Below, piece after piece: positions 1-9,139 of a stretch of 64,000 nt of DNA. Source of the DNA: Acidimicrobiales bacterium (GTDB lineage: Bacteria > Actinomycetota > Acidimicrobiia > Acidimicrobiales > Aldehydirespiratoraceae); the NCBI GenBank assembly GCA_029263175.1, contig JAJCXZ010000028.1, forward strand, positions 34,651-98,650, read 5' to 3'. How positions within the stretch are numbered: position 1 is the first letter of the stretch; each line of letters starts with the position of its first letter. The position numbers and the translations under genes are program-made. The notes under the pieces were generated by a model. It was not told the DNA's origin, ran no database searches, and was given only the letters and a program-made list of their open reading frames with translations.

Positions 1-550
1 CGGCACCATGGCAGGGGAATGGGGACACTTCGCCATCGATGACGAAGGCCGCCCCGCCGGCAACAACATCCTGATCAAGGACGGCGTGCTCACCGACTAC
101 ATGTGGGACTACCTCCGGGCTCGCAAGGAGGGTCGTGTCGGTTCCGGCAACGGTCGCCGGCAGAGCTATCAGCACCTCCCGATGGTGCGGATGACCAACA
201 CCTACATCAGTAACGGCACCGATGATCCGGCGGCAATCGTTGCGGACACGGAGTCCGGTGTCTACGTCGCCCAGCTCGGTGGCGGCCAAGTCAACACCGC
301 GACCGGCGACTTCGTCTTCGGCATGACCGAGGCGTACCTGATCGAGAACGGCGAGATCACCGATCCGATCCGCGAGGGCAACCTCATCGGCAACGGTCCA
401 GAGGTGCTCACCCGCATCGACGCCCTCGGCAATGACTTCGCGATGGGTTCGCCCGGCATGTGCGGCAAGGACGGCCAGGGTGTTCCTGTTGGTGACGGCA
501 CCCCGACCCTTCGGGTCGAGAGCCTCACAGTCGGCGGCACGGCCGCCTGA
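1..550 (+). CDS. tldD: TldD-family metalloprotease, C-terminal part (5' end outside window)
   Basis: This is the 3' end of a TldD-type gene. The frame is open from the first bases of the window, so the ATG at 8 is not taken as the start. TldD pairs with a PmbA/TldE paralogue to form a zinc peptidase that trims modified peptides and antitoxins (family knowledge). The visible part carries the C-terminal barrel, including the conserved segment MCGKDGQGVPVGDG. Its Cys is a metal ligand in TldD proteins, and PmbA proteins lack this segment. The HExxxH site should lie upstream and cannot be seen. The stop is 4 bases before the next start, so one transcript with the two pmbA genes is likely. Confidence 0.92.
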   Translation, partial: GTMAGEWGHFAIDDEGRPAGNNILIKDGVLTDYMWDYLRARKEGRVGSGNGRRQSYQHLPMVRMTNTYISNGTDDPAAIVADTESGVYVAQLGGGQVNTATGDFVFGMTEAYLIENGEITDPIREGNLIGNGPEVLTRIDALGNDFAMGSPGMCGKDGQGVPVGDGTPTLRVESLTVGGTAA

Positions 551-554
551 TCCG

Positions 555-1898
555 ATGAGTGAACTTCTTGATCTAGCCACCCGTGTCGCGGGATGGGCCA
601 ACGACGGAGAACAGGTCGAGGCCTACGTCGTGCACGAGCGTGAGACCGACGTCCGGGCGTATGAGGGCGAGATCGAATCGCTCTCCAGCGCCGAGAGTCA
701 GGGCATCGGTGTGCGCGTCGTCGTTGACGGCAAGCAGGGCTATGCCTACGCCGGAACGCTCGACGAAGACGCGCTGGGGGAGACGCTGCACGAAGCCCGC
801 GACAATGCTGCCTTCGCCGAGGCCGACGAGTTCAACGGCGTGGCCGTGCCCGACAACGTGGCGCCTGCGGTGCTCGAGTTGTTCGATGAGCGGCTCGCGT
901 CGTTCTCCACCGACGACAAGGTCGCGCTGGCGATCGAGCTCGAGCGAGCCACCCGAGCCGCTGATCCCCGGATCAGCGGCATCGAGTCGGCCGAATACAT
1001 CGACACGATCTATGAGTCGGCTGTCGCGACCTCCACCGGTATCGCGTCGGTCACTCGTGAAACCGGATGCTACGTGTCGGCCTACGCGCTCGCCGAGGAG
1101 CACGGCGAGACCCAGACCGGTTTTGGCTTCTCCATCGGCCGCCAACCCGGCGAGCTCGACGTGTCCGCCGCGGCCGCCGATGCGGCTCAACGCGCAACGC
1201 GTCTGCTCGGCGCCGTGAAGCCGTCCAGTGCACGACTCACCGTTGTGCTCGATCCGTGGGTCACCGCTCAGCTGCTCGGCATCATCGGCCACACGCTCAC
1301 GGGCGAGGCCGTACTGAAAGGCCGGTCGCTCTTCGCCGATCGAATGGGTGAGGAGGTCGCCATGTCTTCGATCACGCTGTTCGACGATGCCACCAACCCC
1401 GACGCGTTCACCGCGTCGATGGTCGACGGCGAAGGCCTCGCCACGCGGGCGACGCCCCTGATCTCCGACGGTGTCCTGCAAGGCTTCCTGCACAACTCGT
1501 ACTCCGGTCGCCGCTCCGGCTCCGCCTCCACGGGCTCCGCTGTCCGCGGTGGGTTCAAGAGCGCGCCCGGCGTCGGAGCGCATGCGCTCGTGCTCGCTCC
1601 GGGCAGCCGGAGCCAGGCCGAGTTGATCGCCGACATCGATGATGGCTTCCTGGTTCAGGAGGTCTCGGGCCTGCATTCGGGCGTGAACCCGGTTTCGGGT
1701 GACTTCTCGACCGGCGCCGAGGGCCTCCGAATTCGCAGCGGGGAGATCGCCGAGCCCATTCGCGAGGTCACGATCGCGTCAACACTTCAGCGTCTGCTTC
1801 AGGACGTGCATGCGATTGGCAACGATCTCGAATGGTTGCCCATGAGTGCTGCCGGCGTGTCGCTGGTGGTTGCCGACGTCACGATGTCCGGCGGCTGA
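555..1898 (+). CDS. pmbA: PmbA/TldE-like protein (first copy)
   Basis: A 447-aa PmbA/TldE-type partner of the TldD peptidase, probably cytoplasmic. The start is the ATG at 555, just after the tldD stop; an in-frame extension back to 432 would overlap tldD and has no family-like sequence. Family marks are the N-terminal DVRAYEGEIESLSSAES, SQGIGVRVV, the central KGRSLFADRMGEEV, and the C-terminal SGVNPVSGDFSTGAEG. It has neither HExxxH nor the TldD CGKxGQ segment, so it should be the non-catalytic subunit. It is followed after 7 bases by a second, similar gene. The substrate is unknown, and no RiPP precursor is visible nearby. Confidence 0.9.
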   Translation: MSELLDLATRVAGWANDGEQVEAYVVHERETDVRAYEGEIESLSSAESQGIGVRVVVDGKQGYAYAGTLDEDALGETLHEARDNAAFAEADEFNGVAVPDNVAPAVLELFDERLASFSTDDKVALAIELERATRAADPRISGIESAEYIDTIYESAVATSTGIASVTRETGCYVSAYALAEEHGETQTGFGFSIGRQPGELDVSAAAADAAQRATRLLGAVKPSSARLTVVLDPWVTAQLLGIIGHTLTGEAVLKGRSLFADRMGEEVAMSSITLFDDATNPDAFTASMVDGEGLATRATPLISDGVLQGFLHNSYSGRRSGSASTGSAVRGGFKSAPGVGAHALVLAPGSRSQAELIADIDDGFLVQEVSGLHSGVNPVSGDFSTGAEGLRIRSGEIAEPIREVTIASTLQRLLQDVHAIGNDLEWLPMSAAGVSLVVADVTMSGG

Positions 1899-1905
1899 TC
1901 GGCCC

Positions 1906-3267
1906 GTGACCGAACTGATTGATCTGGCCCGCTCGATCGTTGAACGCGCCGAGGACGGCGAAGCCGTCGAGGTCTGCGTCGGCCGCGCCGTGCGCACCGA
2001 GGTTCGTGTCCACGGTGGCGACGTGGAGTCGTTGACGCTCGCCGAGAGCCGCGGCATCGGCGTTCGCGTCATCCTCCAGAGCCCCGACGGCAACCGAGAG
2101 GGCTTGAGTCACGCCGGTTCCTTTGATGCTGATGTGGTCGGCGAGTTGCTGGCCGAAGCCCGCGACAACGCCGAGTTCGCCGAGCCGGATCCGCATGTGG
2201 CGCTCGCTCAGCCGGATGGAGTTCCGATCACCGGAATCGACCCGTGGAGCGACGCTCTCGAGCAGATGTCGGTGGACGACAAGATCGCCATCGCCATCGC
2301 CGTCGAAGCAGCTGCATTGGCGGCCGACACTCGGGTCCGTGGAGCCCGGACCTCTGTCTATGGCGACTCTCGGAGCGAAAGCGCGATCGTCAGCACTGCC
2401 GGGATCGAAATCACCGGGCGATCAACCGGCGCGTCGACCTCGACGATGGTTCTGATCGACGATGTCGATGGTGGTACCCGCACCGGCTCGGCGGTCGATG
2501 CCGCGGTATCGCCGCTTGATCTCGACCCGCAGATGGTTGCCGATCGCGCCGTCGATCGCGGGCTTCAACTCCTGGGGGCACGACAGCCGACGACCGCGCG
2601 ACCCTCCGTGGTGCTCGAGCCGAGGTTCGCCGCGACGATTCTCGGGTTGGTGGCCGGGATGTTGGCAGGTGACCGTGTCGTCAAAGGGCGCACCCCATTC
2701 GCCGACCGTGTCGGTCATCAGATCGCGGCGTCGATGCTCACCATGTTCGATGACCCCACCGACGCTGATTCTCTCGGTGCCTCGTCGACCGATGGTGAGG
2801 GACTCGCCTGTCGCTTGGTCCCGCTCGTCTCGTCGGGCGCGCTCGACGGCTTCCTGCACGACTGCCACACCGCACGTGTCGCCGGCTCGGCGTCGACCGG
2901 CTCGGCGCTCCGCTCGGTCCGAGGCACACCCTCACCCGGTCACCGGGCGCTGCACGTCGCCGCGGGCGGCGGTGACCTCGCGTCGTTTGTCGCCGACATG
3001 GATGATGGGTTTCTCGTTGCCGGCCTGCAGGGGCTCCACTCGGGAGTCAACGCTGTGTCGGGTGACCTCTCCGTGGGTGTCGAAGGCATCCGCATCCGCG
3101 GCGGCGAACTGGCCGAGCCAATCCGCGAGGCCACCCTTGCCGGAGCGATCCCTCGAATGCTGCTCGACATCGCCCGCGTCGGCGCTGACCTCGAGCGCCT
3201 TCCCGGGGGATCTCGGGTTCCGTCGATGGTGATCGATGGTTTGACGCTCGGCGGTGCCGGATCATGA
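1906..3267 (+). CDS. PmbA/TldE-like protein (second copy)
   Basis: A 453-aa paralogue of the gene before it. The start is the GTG at 1906, giving a protein that begins VTELIDLARSIVERAEDGE, which lines up with the start of the upstream copy (MSELLDLATRVAGWANDGE). It keeps the family blocks SRGIGVRVI, KGRTPFADRVGHQI and SGVNAVSGDLSVGVEG, but the two copies differ throughout, so this is an old duplication. With TldD this gives a one-plus-two arrangement rather than the usual TldD/TldE pair; the two PmbA forms may give alternative heterodimers (inference). It is probably co-transcribed with the two upstream genes. Confidence 0.87.
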   Translation: MTELIDLARSIVERAEDGEAVEVCVGRAVRTEVRVHGGDVESLTLAESRGIGVRVILQSPDGNREGLSHAGSFDADVVGELLAEARDNAEFAEPDPHVALAQPDGVPITGIDPWSDALEQMSVDDKIAIAIAVEAAALAADTRVRGARTSVYGDSRSESAIVSTAGIEITGRSTGASTSTMVLIDDVDGGTRTGSAVDAAVSPLDLDPQMVADRAVDRGLQLLGARQPTTARPSVVLEPRFAATILGLVAGMLAGDRVVKGRTPFADRVGHQIAASMLTMFDDPTDADSLGASSTDGEGLACRLVPLVSSGALDGFLHDCHTARVAGSASTGSALRSVRGTPSPGHRALHVAAGGGDLASFVADMDDGFLVAGLQGLHSGVNAVSGDLSVGVEGIRIRGGELAEPIREATLAGAIPRMLLDIARVGADLERLPGGSRVPSMVIDGLTLGGAGS

Positions 3268-3305
3268 GCCGCTCTGTGCCCGCTGCGCTCTAGCCTCCGA
3301 TCGTT

Positions 3306-4115
3306 ATGGAGATCCTCCACGCCATCGTGCTCGGCATCGTGCAGGGCCTGTCAGAGTTCTTGCCGATCTCGTCAAGCGGACACCTCGAGCTGACGAGATG
3401 GGCGTTCGGATGGGATGCACTCGACCCAGAGATCGAGACCGCGTTCGATGTCGCCGTGCATCTCGGCACGCTGGTCGGCGCCATCGGCTACCTCCGCCGT
3501 GATGTGCGTCGCTATCTGGCGGCGGGATTTGCCCCTCTGTGGGGTCAGCCGCTCGAAACCGACGGAAGGATCGCCTGGTATCTCGTTGCGTCGGCGATTC
3601 CGGCAGGGATCACCGGCGTTCTCTTGAAGGACCAGATCTCCGACCTGGACAGCATCTGGACGATCGCGGTGATGCTGATCGTCTTCGGCCTGATTCTGCT
3701 CGCGGCCGACCGGATGAGAGGTGACATGGATCTGACCGAGTTCCGGCTGCGCGATGCGCTTGCCATGGGTCTTGGACAGGCCTGCGCTCTTCAGCCCGGT
3801 GTTTCGCGGTCTGGGGCGACGCTGACGGTCGCTCGGGCCCTTGGCTACAACCGCGATTCTGCGGCTCGGCTCGTCTTCTTGATGAGCCTCCCGATCATCG
3901 CCGGCGCCGGCCTGTTTTCTCTCGCCGATGCGTCGATACCGAGCTCGTTCTGGCCGCCGTTCCTCTGGGGTATGGCGGCGTCAGCAGTGACGGGTTGGGT
4001 TGCTGTGTGGGGCACACTCAAGGTGGTCCGCTTCTATACCTTCACCCCGTTTGTGACCTATCGAGTGGTCCTGGGCGTGACTGTGCTGCTGGTTCTCGCC
4101 ACCGGCATCCGCTAG
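3306..4115 (+). CDS. uppP: Undecaprenyl-diphosphatase UppP (BacA)
   Basis: A 269-aa integral membrane enzyme that removes a phosphate from undecaprenyl diphosphate to recycle the lipid carrier of cell-wall synthesis. The N-terminal motif SEFLPISSSGHLEL and the second motif PGVSRSGAT are the two catalytic signatures of the BacA/UppP family. Length and hydrophobic segments are normal for the family. The start ATG at 3306 has no clear Shine-Dalgarno sequence; a TAGCCT box lies 9 bases upstream. It stands 38 bases after the second pmbA gene and may be transcribed separately. Loss of this function usually raises bacitracin sensitivity (established for the family). Confidence 0.95.
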   Translation: MEILHAIVLGIVQGLSEFLPISSSGHLELTRWAFGWDALDPEIETAFDVAVHLGTLVGAIGYLRRDVRRYLAAGFAPLWGQPLETDGRIAWYLVASAIPAGITGVLLKDQISDLDSIWTIAVMLIVFGLILLAADRMRGDMDLTEFRLRDALAMGLGQACALQPGVSRSGATLTVARALGYNRDSAARLVFLMSLPIIAGAGLFSLADASIPSSFWPPFLWGMAASAVTGWVAVWGTLKVVRFYTFTPFVTYRVVLGVTVLLVLATGIR

Positions 4116-4128
4116 TCGGCCTTGAGCG

Positions 4129-4764
4129 TCATCGCCCGACGAGTGTCACCTCGACCCCACCGCGGCTGAGTTCGCCGACAACCCGCGAGATCTCGGTGTC
4201 GCGAACGGACGCCGTAATCGACCCCGGTTGGACAGAGACGACAATGCCGTCATCGACGAGGATACGGCCATCGAGAATCGCCAGCAGGCCGACGAGATCG
4301 CCAACGATGTAAATGTCTGCCGCGACCGGGATGGTCACTGCGTGCGCGTCGGCGGCGAGAAGTGCAGCGATGGGCCCGGTCCCGGCCACACCCAGATCGG
4401 CGATCCGGACGATCTCGCCTTCGGCGAGTGCGACGCGGCTGCGATCGCCGGTTGGATTCTCGACGGCCGCGTCGACCGGGCGAAGCGCGGTTGGGGCCGG
4501 TAGGCGGACCACGTCACCGGCGCCGATCACGGAACCAGCATCGATCGGGCGCTCGGCCACCCAGACATCGCCGTCCACGGCCCAGGCGGCCTGGGCCTCG
4601 TCGGTGGCCCGGCCGGCGGCGGTGACCGTCTGCACCACCAAGACCGTTGCGATCAGCGCACCGAGCGCCCGCCATGTCGGCACGCGGCGCGCCCGGACCC
4701 GCACCTGAGCCACGACCGACCTGAGCGATGCCGACGCCGGTGGACGTCGAAGTTGGGACGCCAT
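4129..4764 (-). CDS. SAF-domain protein with one membrane anchor (CpaB/FlgA-like)
   Basis: A 211-aa protein with an N-terminal basic stretch, one transmembrane helix (around residues 33-50, LGALIATVLVVQTVTAAG), and then a SAF domain. The SAF part is seen as VWVAERPIDAGSVIGAGDVV followed by VALAEGEIVRIADL. SAF domains occur in CpaB/RcpC of Tad/Flp pili, in FlgA, and in antifreeze-like sugar enzymes. The anchor and size best fit the CpaB-like group, and a lone Flp pilin gene occurs at 20.7-20.9 kb, but no other pilus assembly gene is nearby. It converges on uppP with 13 bases between the stops. The role is not certain. Confidence 0.72.
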   Translation of the reverse strand: MASQLRRPPASASLRSVVAQVRVRARRVPTWRALGALIATVLVVQTVTAAGRATDEAQAAWAVDGDVWVAERPIDAGSVIGAGDVVRLPAPTALRPVDAAVENPTGDRSRVALAEGEIVRIADLGVAGTGPIAALLAADAHAVTIPVAADIYIVGDLVGLLAILDGRILVDDGIVVSVQPGSITASVRDTEISRVVGELSRGGVEVTLVGR

Positions 4765-4827
4765 GAGAGGTTCACTTCCGAAGATCGAGAATCACTCGGG
4801 GAAGTGAGTTGTGCGCGTGCGGCGCGG

Positions 4828-5220
4828 TCAGTCAGATGACGACGATGGGCTGGGGGTGGTTCCGCTCTTTGCCGACTCGCTCTTCGACGATGAGTCGCTC
4901 TTTGACGACTCAGTCTTTGACGATGAGTCGCTCTTGGAGGAGGAGTCGGTCGAGGAGGATGAATCACTCGACGACGAGCTGCTCGAGGCTGAGCTCTCAC
5001 TCGACGAGGGCTTCGAAGTCGACCCGTGGTCGTTCTTGTAGAACCCGTCACCCTTGAAGGCGATGCCGACCTTCGAGAAGACCTTCCTCACGCCGGCGCC
5101 GCACTCGTCGGACTCGCCGTCGTGCACCTGGGGGCAGATGGTGAGGGCGTCGTCAGAGAACGACTGCCACAGTTCGAACATCTCGCCGGTGCGTTCACAT
5201 CGGTAGTCATAGGTGGGCAC
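4828..5220 (-). CDS. FmdB-type zinc-ribbon protein with long Ser/Asp tail
   Basis: A 130-aa protein starting at the GTG at 5220 (VPTYDYRCERTGEMFELWQ), which matches the N-terminus of FmdB-family regulatory zinc ribbons. Metal ligands are the early Cys of YRC, a Cys in LTICPQ, and Cys in DECGAG. The core ends near residue 70 at GFYKNDHG. The rest is almost only Ser with Asp, Lys, Glu and Thr. At DNA level the tail contains a 17-base unit found exactly twice (4886-4902 and 4919-4935), so it probably grew by slippage. A longer reading frame upstream has no family support. FmdB proteins have poorly known roles; plsY is divergent. Confidence 0.82.
   Translation of the reverse strand: MPTYDYRCERTGEMFELWQSFSDDALTICPQVHDGESDECGAGVRKVFSKVGIAFKGDGFYKNDHGSTSKPSSSESSASSSSSSSDSSSSTDSSSKSDSSSKTESSKSDSSSKSESAKSGTTPSPSSSSD
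4886..4935. repeat. Short direct repeats in the FmdB Ser/Asp tail
   Basis: GACGATGAGTCGCTCTT occurs at 4886-4902 and again at 4919-4935, 33 bases apart, which is 11 codons. Shorter versions (GACGACTCAGTCTTT) fill the space between. This is an in-frame low-complexity coding repeat, not an intergenic element. Confidence 0.8.
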
Positions 5221-5259
5221 GGCTGAGCAGGATACCGGCGCTAGCGGCCCGGAACACCG

Positions 5260-5265
5260 TACGAT
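5260..5265 (+). promoter_or_regulatory. -10 box for a leaderless plsY mRNA
   Basis: TACGAT lies exactly 6 bases before the GTG start at 5272 and no Shine-Dalgarno sequence is present. No convincing -35 box is seen. Confidence 0.45.
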
Positions 5266-5271
5266 GGCGGC

Positions 5272-5853
5272 GTGGTTGCACTCATCGGGGGAGTGGTGCT
5301 GGCCTACCTCGCCGGCACGTTCCCTACCGCTCTCATTGTTGGCCGTCGTGTTGGAGCAGACCCAGCCCGTCAGGGATCCGGCAATCCCGGTGCTTCCAAC
5401 GTCTGGCGTCTCGGCGGCCGGCGGGCCGGTCTGATCACCGGTCTCATCGACATGTTGAAGGGCGCGGTGCCGACGGGGATTGCTCTCGCGGTGGCGGGAC
5501 GACCCGAAGCGCACGCCGTCTGGTTGGCAGCGGTGGCCGGCCATGTTTGGCCGATCACCCGAAAGTTGCGCGGTGGCAAGGGTGTGGCCACCGCCGGTGG
5601 TGGTGGCATCGTTCTCGGTCCGGTGATCGGGCTCGCCTGCGCGGTTCTCTTCTTCGGCGTGGTGAAGTTCGGGCGGGTGGCTGCTCTCGGTTCGCTCTCG
5701 ATCGCCATCGCCTATCCGATCGTGAGTGCGATCGTCGGACGACCCGGTTGGGAGATTGCCGTGTCTTCCGCGGTCGCGGTGATCCTCGTCATTCGTCACC
5801 AGAGCAACATCCGGCGCATGCTGCGTCACGAGGATTCGCTGCCAAGACGGTGA
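5272..5853 (+). CDS. plsY: Glycerol-3-phosphate acyltransferase PlsY
   Basis: A 193-aa membrane enzyme that moves the acyl group of acyl-phosphate to glycerol-3-phosphate, the first step of phospholipid synthesis. Family motifs are SGNPGASNVWR (residues about 41-51), GGKGVAT (around 101-107) and the VIRHQSNIRR region near the C-terminus. Five or so hydrophobic segments fit the known topology. The start is the GTG at 5272, with a TACGAT -10-like box at 5260-5265 only 6 bases upstream, so the mRNA may be leaderless. It is divergent from the FmdB-type gene and lies 91 bases before galU. Confidence 0.93.
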   Translation: MVALIGGVVLAYLAGTFPTALIVGRRVGADPARQGSGNPGASNVWRLGGRRAGLITGLIDMLKGAVPTGIALAVAGRPEAHAVWLAAVAGHVWPITRKLRGGKGVATAGGGGIVLGPVIGLACAVLFFGVVKFGRVAALGSLSIAIAYPIVSAIVGRPGWEIAVSSAVAVILVIRHQSNIRRMLRHEDSLPRR

Positions 5854-5944
5854 CACTCATCGAGCGCCGTCCGAGGCCGATGAGAAGAGAGCGGCACCGG
5901 GAACTATGTTCCTGATGCTGCTCCAACCCATCAGGAGTAATTGA

Positions 5945-6829
5945 ATGAATTCCAAGGTTCGTACCGCGGTCATCCCGGCCGCCGGTCTCGGCACCCGTTT
6001 CCTCCCTGCGACCAAGGCCCAGGCCAAGGAAATGCTGACCGTCGTCGACCGTCCGAGCATCCAATGGGTGGTCGAGGAAGCGGTCGCGGCAGGGATTGAC
6101 GACATCTTGATCATCACCAGCCCCAGCAAGAAGGGGGTTGAGGATCACTTCGATCGCATTGCCGAGTTGGAACAGCTCCTCGAAGAAAAGGGCAAGCACG
6201 ACCAGCTCGCCGAGGTCCGACGCATCACGGATCTGGCGACGTTTCACTTCACACGCCAGGGAACACCCCTCGGCCTCGGCCACGCCGTTGGCATGGCGGC
6301 TCGCCACGTTGGTGACAAGCCGTTCGCAGTGTTGTTGCCCGACGAGCTCATGCCCGATGGCGGCGCAACGTTGCGCCGAATGATCGATGTCACCGAGACC
6401 ACCGGCGAATCATGCATCTCGCTCTACGAGGTTGATGGGCCCGACATTTCCAACTATGGCGTGGCCGGCTACTCCGAACGTGACGGCGATCTCGTCACGA
6501 TCGATCAGCTCGTCGAGAAGCCCGCATACGAAGACGCGCCATCGAATCTGAAGGTCACGGGTCGCTACATCTTCACCCCCGACATCTTCGCCAAGCTCGA
6601 CAAGACCGAGCCCGGTCGAGGCGGCGAGATCCAGCTGACCGACGCAATGGCAATGCTGATCGGCGATCCCGGGATGCGCGGCCTCGTGATCAAGGAGGCC
6701 GGCTACGACGCCGGCCAGAAGCTCGACTGGTTGCGCGCCAATATCGAGCTGAGTCTCGATGATCCCGAGCTGGGTGCCGGTGTTGCCGAGATGATCACGT
6801 CGATCGCCCGCACCCGCGGTCTGACCTGA
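5945..6829 (+). CDS. galU: UTP-glucose-1-phosphate uridylyltransferase GalU
   Basis: A 294-aa cytoplasmic nucleotidyltransferase making UDP-glucose from UTP and glucose-1-phosphate. It starts with the nucleotide-binding motif AVIPAAGLGTRFLPATKAQAK, followed by the family blocks PSIQWVVEEAVAAGIDDIL and YGVAGY and the C-terminal GRYIFTPDIF. Length is typical. The start ATG at 5945 has AGGAG at 5934-5938, a good Shine-Dalgarno sequence. UDP-glucose feeds glycan, trehalose and cell-envelope synthesis, which fits with plsY just upstream; the 91-base gap allows a separate promoter. Confidence 0.95.
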   Translation: MNSKVRTAVIPAAGLGTRFLPATKAQAKEMLTVVDRPSIQWVVEEAVAAGIDDILIITSPSKKGVEDHFDRIAELEQLLEEKGKHDQLAEVRRITDLATFHFTRQGTPLGLGHAVGMAARHVGDKPFAVLLPDELMPDGGATLRRMIDVTETTGESCISLYEVDGPDISNYGVAGYSERDGDLVTIDQLVEKPAYEDAPSNLKVTGRYIFTPDIFAKLDKTEPGRGGEIQLTDAMAMLIGDPGMRGLVIKEAGYDAGQKLDWLRANIELSLDDPELGAGVAEMITSIARTRGLT

Positions 6830-6877
6830 TCTTCTCGCCGGGTTGGCCTCGGCCGGTCCGGGTGGCACTCTGGCGAC

Positions 6878-8080
6878 GTGATCTCGCTGGATGAAGCACG
6901 TCAACATGTCCTTGATCGGGTGTCTCGGCTTCCGGTCGTCACCGTGCCGGTCGCCGACGCTGCCGGCCTCGTTCTCGCCGCCGATGCCATGGCGGCCGAG
7001 CAGGTTCCCCCGTTCGACAACACGGCGATGGATGGCTTTGCCGTCCGGGCAGGCGACACCGCTGGTGCGCCCGTCACGCTGGAGATGATCGGTACGGTCG
7101 CAGCCGGCGCCGCCTTTGACGGCGTGTTGGCGCCGGGTCAAGCGGTGCGCATCATGACGGGCGCGCCGATGCCGGTCGGCGCCGATGCTGTTGTGATGGT
7201 CGAGCGTTCGACGTTCGACGAAGCGGCCGGGCGGGTCGAACTCGAGATCGAGGTGGCGGTCGGCAACCATGTCCGGGCCGCGGGTGAGGACGTGCAGCCC
7301 GGCGATCTTCTGTTTCCCGCCGGCACCCAACTCACAGCCGGCCACCTCGGCGTGCTTGCGAGCGTCGGGCTTTCGACCGTTGCCGTCGTGCGTCGTCCTC
7401 GGGTCGGGGTCGTTTCGACCGGCGATGAACTGGTCGACGACGGTCGGCCTCTCGAACCGGGCGAGATCCGCGACTCCAACCGGCGAACACTGCTCACCCT
7501 GGTGGCCGAGGCCGGCTGGGAGGCAGTTGACCTGGGGATCGCCATTGATCAGAAGGCCGCAATCGAGACGTCGTTTCTCGAGGGTGCTGCCACATGCGAT
7601 GCCGTGCTGTCATCGGGCGGGGTCTCGATGGGCGCGTTCGACTATGTGAAGGTGGTGCTCGACGAGATCGGCGACATGCGATGGATGCAGATCGCAATCA
7701 AGCCGGCCAAGCCCTTCGCCTTCGGGCTGCTCGGCGAAACGCCGATGTTCGGTCTTCCCGGCAACCCGGTGTCGTCGATGGTGTCGTTTGAACTACTTGC
7801 GAAACCGGCGCTGCGAAAGATGGCGGGGGAATCCGATTTCGGTCCCCGTGTTCTGCGAGCGACGAGCGTCGATTCGCTTGGCCACTCACCCGACGGGAAG
7901 ACCCACTTCCTGCGTGTCGAGGGTGAGCAGGACGACTATGGGCGCTGGACGGTGCGTCGCGCCGGCGGGCAGGGCTCCCATCAGCTGACGGCGATGGCTC
8001 GAGCTGTCGCACTCGCGATTGTTCCCGACGGTGCAGCAATAGAGCCGGGCGACGAGGTCGACGTCATCATTCTCCGGTAG
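6878..8080 (+). CDS. moeA: Molybdopterin molybdenumtransferase MoeA
   Basis: A 400-aa enzyme that inserts molybdate into adenylated molybdopterin in the last step of cofactor synthesis. Motifs are FDNTAMDGFAVRAGD (residues about 46-60), RIMTGAPMP, the MoCF-like domain VVSTGDELVDDG and SSGGVSMGAFDYVK, and the loop FGLPGNPVSSMVSFE. The C-terminal beta-barrel domain is complete. The start is the GTG at 6878. It is the first of three cofactor genes in one direction (moeA-moaA-moaC), with only 30 bases to moaA. A sulfite-oxidase-like enzyme at 18-19.6 kb is a likely local user of the cofactor. Confidence 0.95.
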   Translation: MISLDEARQHVLDRVSRLPVVTVPVADAAGLVLAADAMAAEQVPPFDNTAMDGFAVRAGDTAGAPVTLEMIGTVAAGAAFDGVLAPGQAVRIMTGAPMPVGADAVVMVERSTFDEAAGRVELEIEVAVGNHVRAAGEDVQPGDLLFPAGTQLTAGHLGVLASVGLSTVAVVRRPRVGVVSTGDELVDDGRPLEPGEIRDSNRRTLLTLVAEAGWEAVDLGIAIDQKAAIETSFLEGAATCDAVLSSGGVSMGAFDYVKVVLDEIGDMRWMQIAIKPAKPFAFGLLGETPMFGLPGNPVSSMVSFELLAKPALRKMAGESDFGPRVLRATSVDSLGHSPDGKTHFLRVEGEQDDYGRWTVRRAGGQGSHQLTAMARAVALAIVPDGAAIEPGDEVDVIILR

Positions 8081-8090
8081 CGTCGGTACT

Positions 8091-8110
8091 GTGACTACGG
8101 CGACGAAACT

Positions 8111-8114
<4 letters not shown>
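8091..8114 (+). CDS. Possible 7-codon upstream ORF coupled to moaA
   Basis: A GTG at 8091 opens a frame of seven codons (VTTATKL) that ends in TGA at 8112-8114. The stop overlaps the moaA GTG start (8111-8113) in a GTGA arrangement. The GTG is 7 bases after TAGCGT (8078-8083), the same spacing as in the leaderless starts of this window, so a ribosome could start here and re-start on moaA. This is inferred from spacing only; there is no sequence family to compare. Confidence 0.3.
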
Positions 8115-9094
<980 letters not shown>

Positions 9095-9126
9095 CGAGAA
9101 AGCTGTTGCCGATCGGGGCTGAGCCG

Positions 9127-9132
9127 TAGACT
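9127..9132 (+). promoter_or_regulatory. -10 box for a leaderless moaC mRNA
   Basis: TAGACT ends 7 bases before the moaC ATG at 9140, and no Shine-Dalgarno sequence is present. This allows moaC to be expressed apart from moeA-moaA. No clear -35 box. Confidence 0.45.
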
Positions 9133-9139
9133 CGCTCGC

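Noticed and set aside
8..10. ATG at 8 as the start of a short tldD
   Set aside because: The frame is open to the window edge and the visible protein is only the C-terminal part of a much longer family.
4886..4935. Direct repeats that might be read as a CRISPR-like array
   Set aside because: The units are in frame inside the FmdB tail, have coding period, and no unique spacers. No CRISPR array is present in the window.
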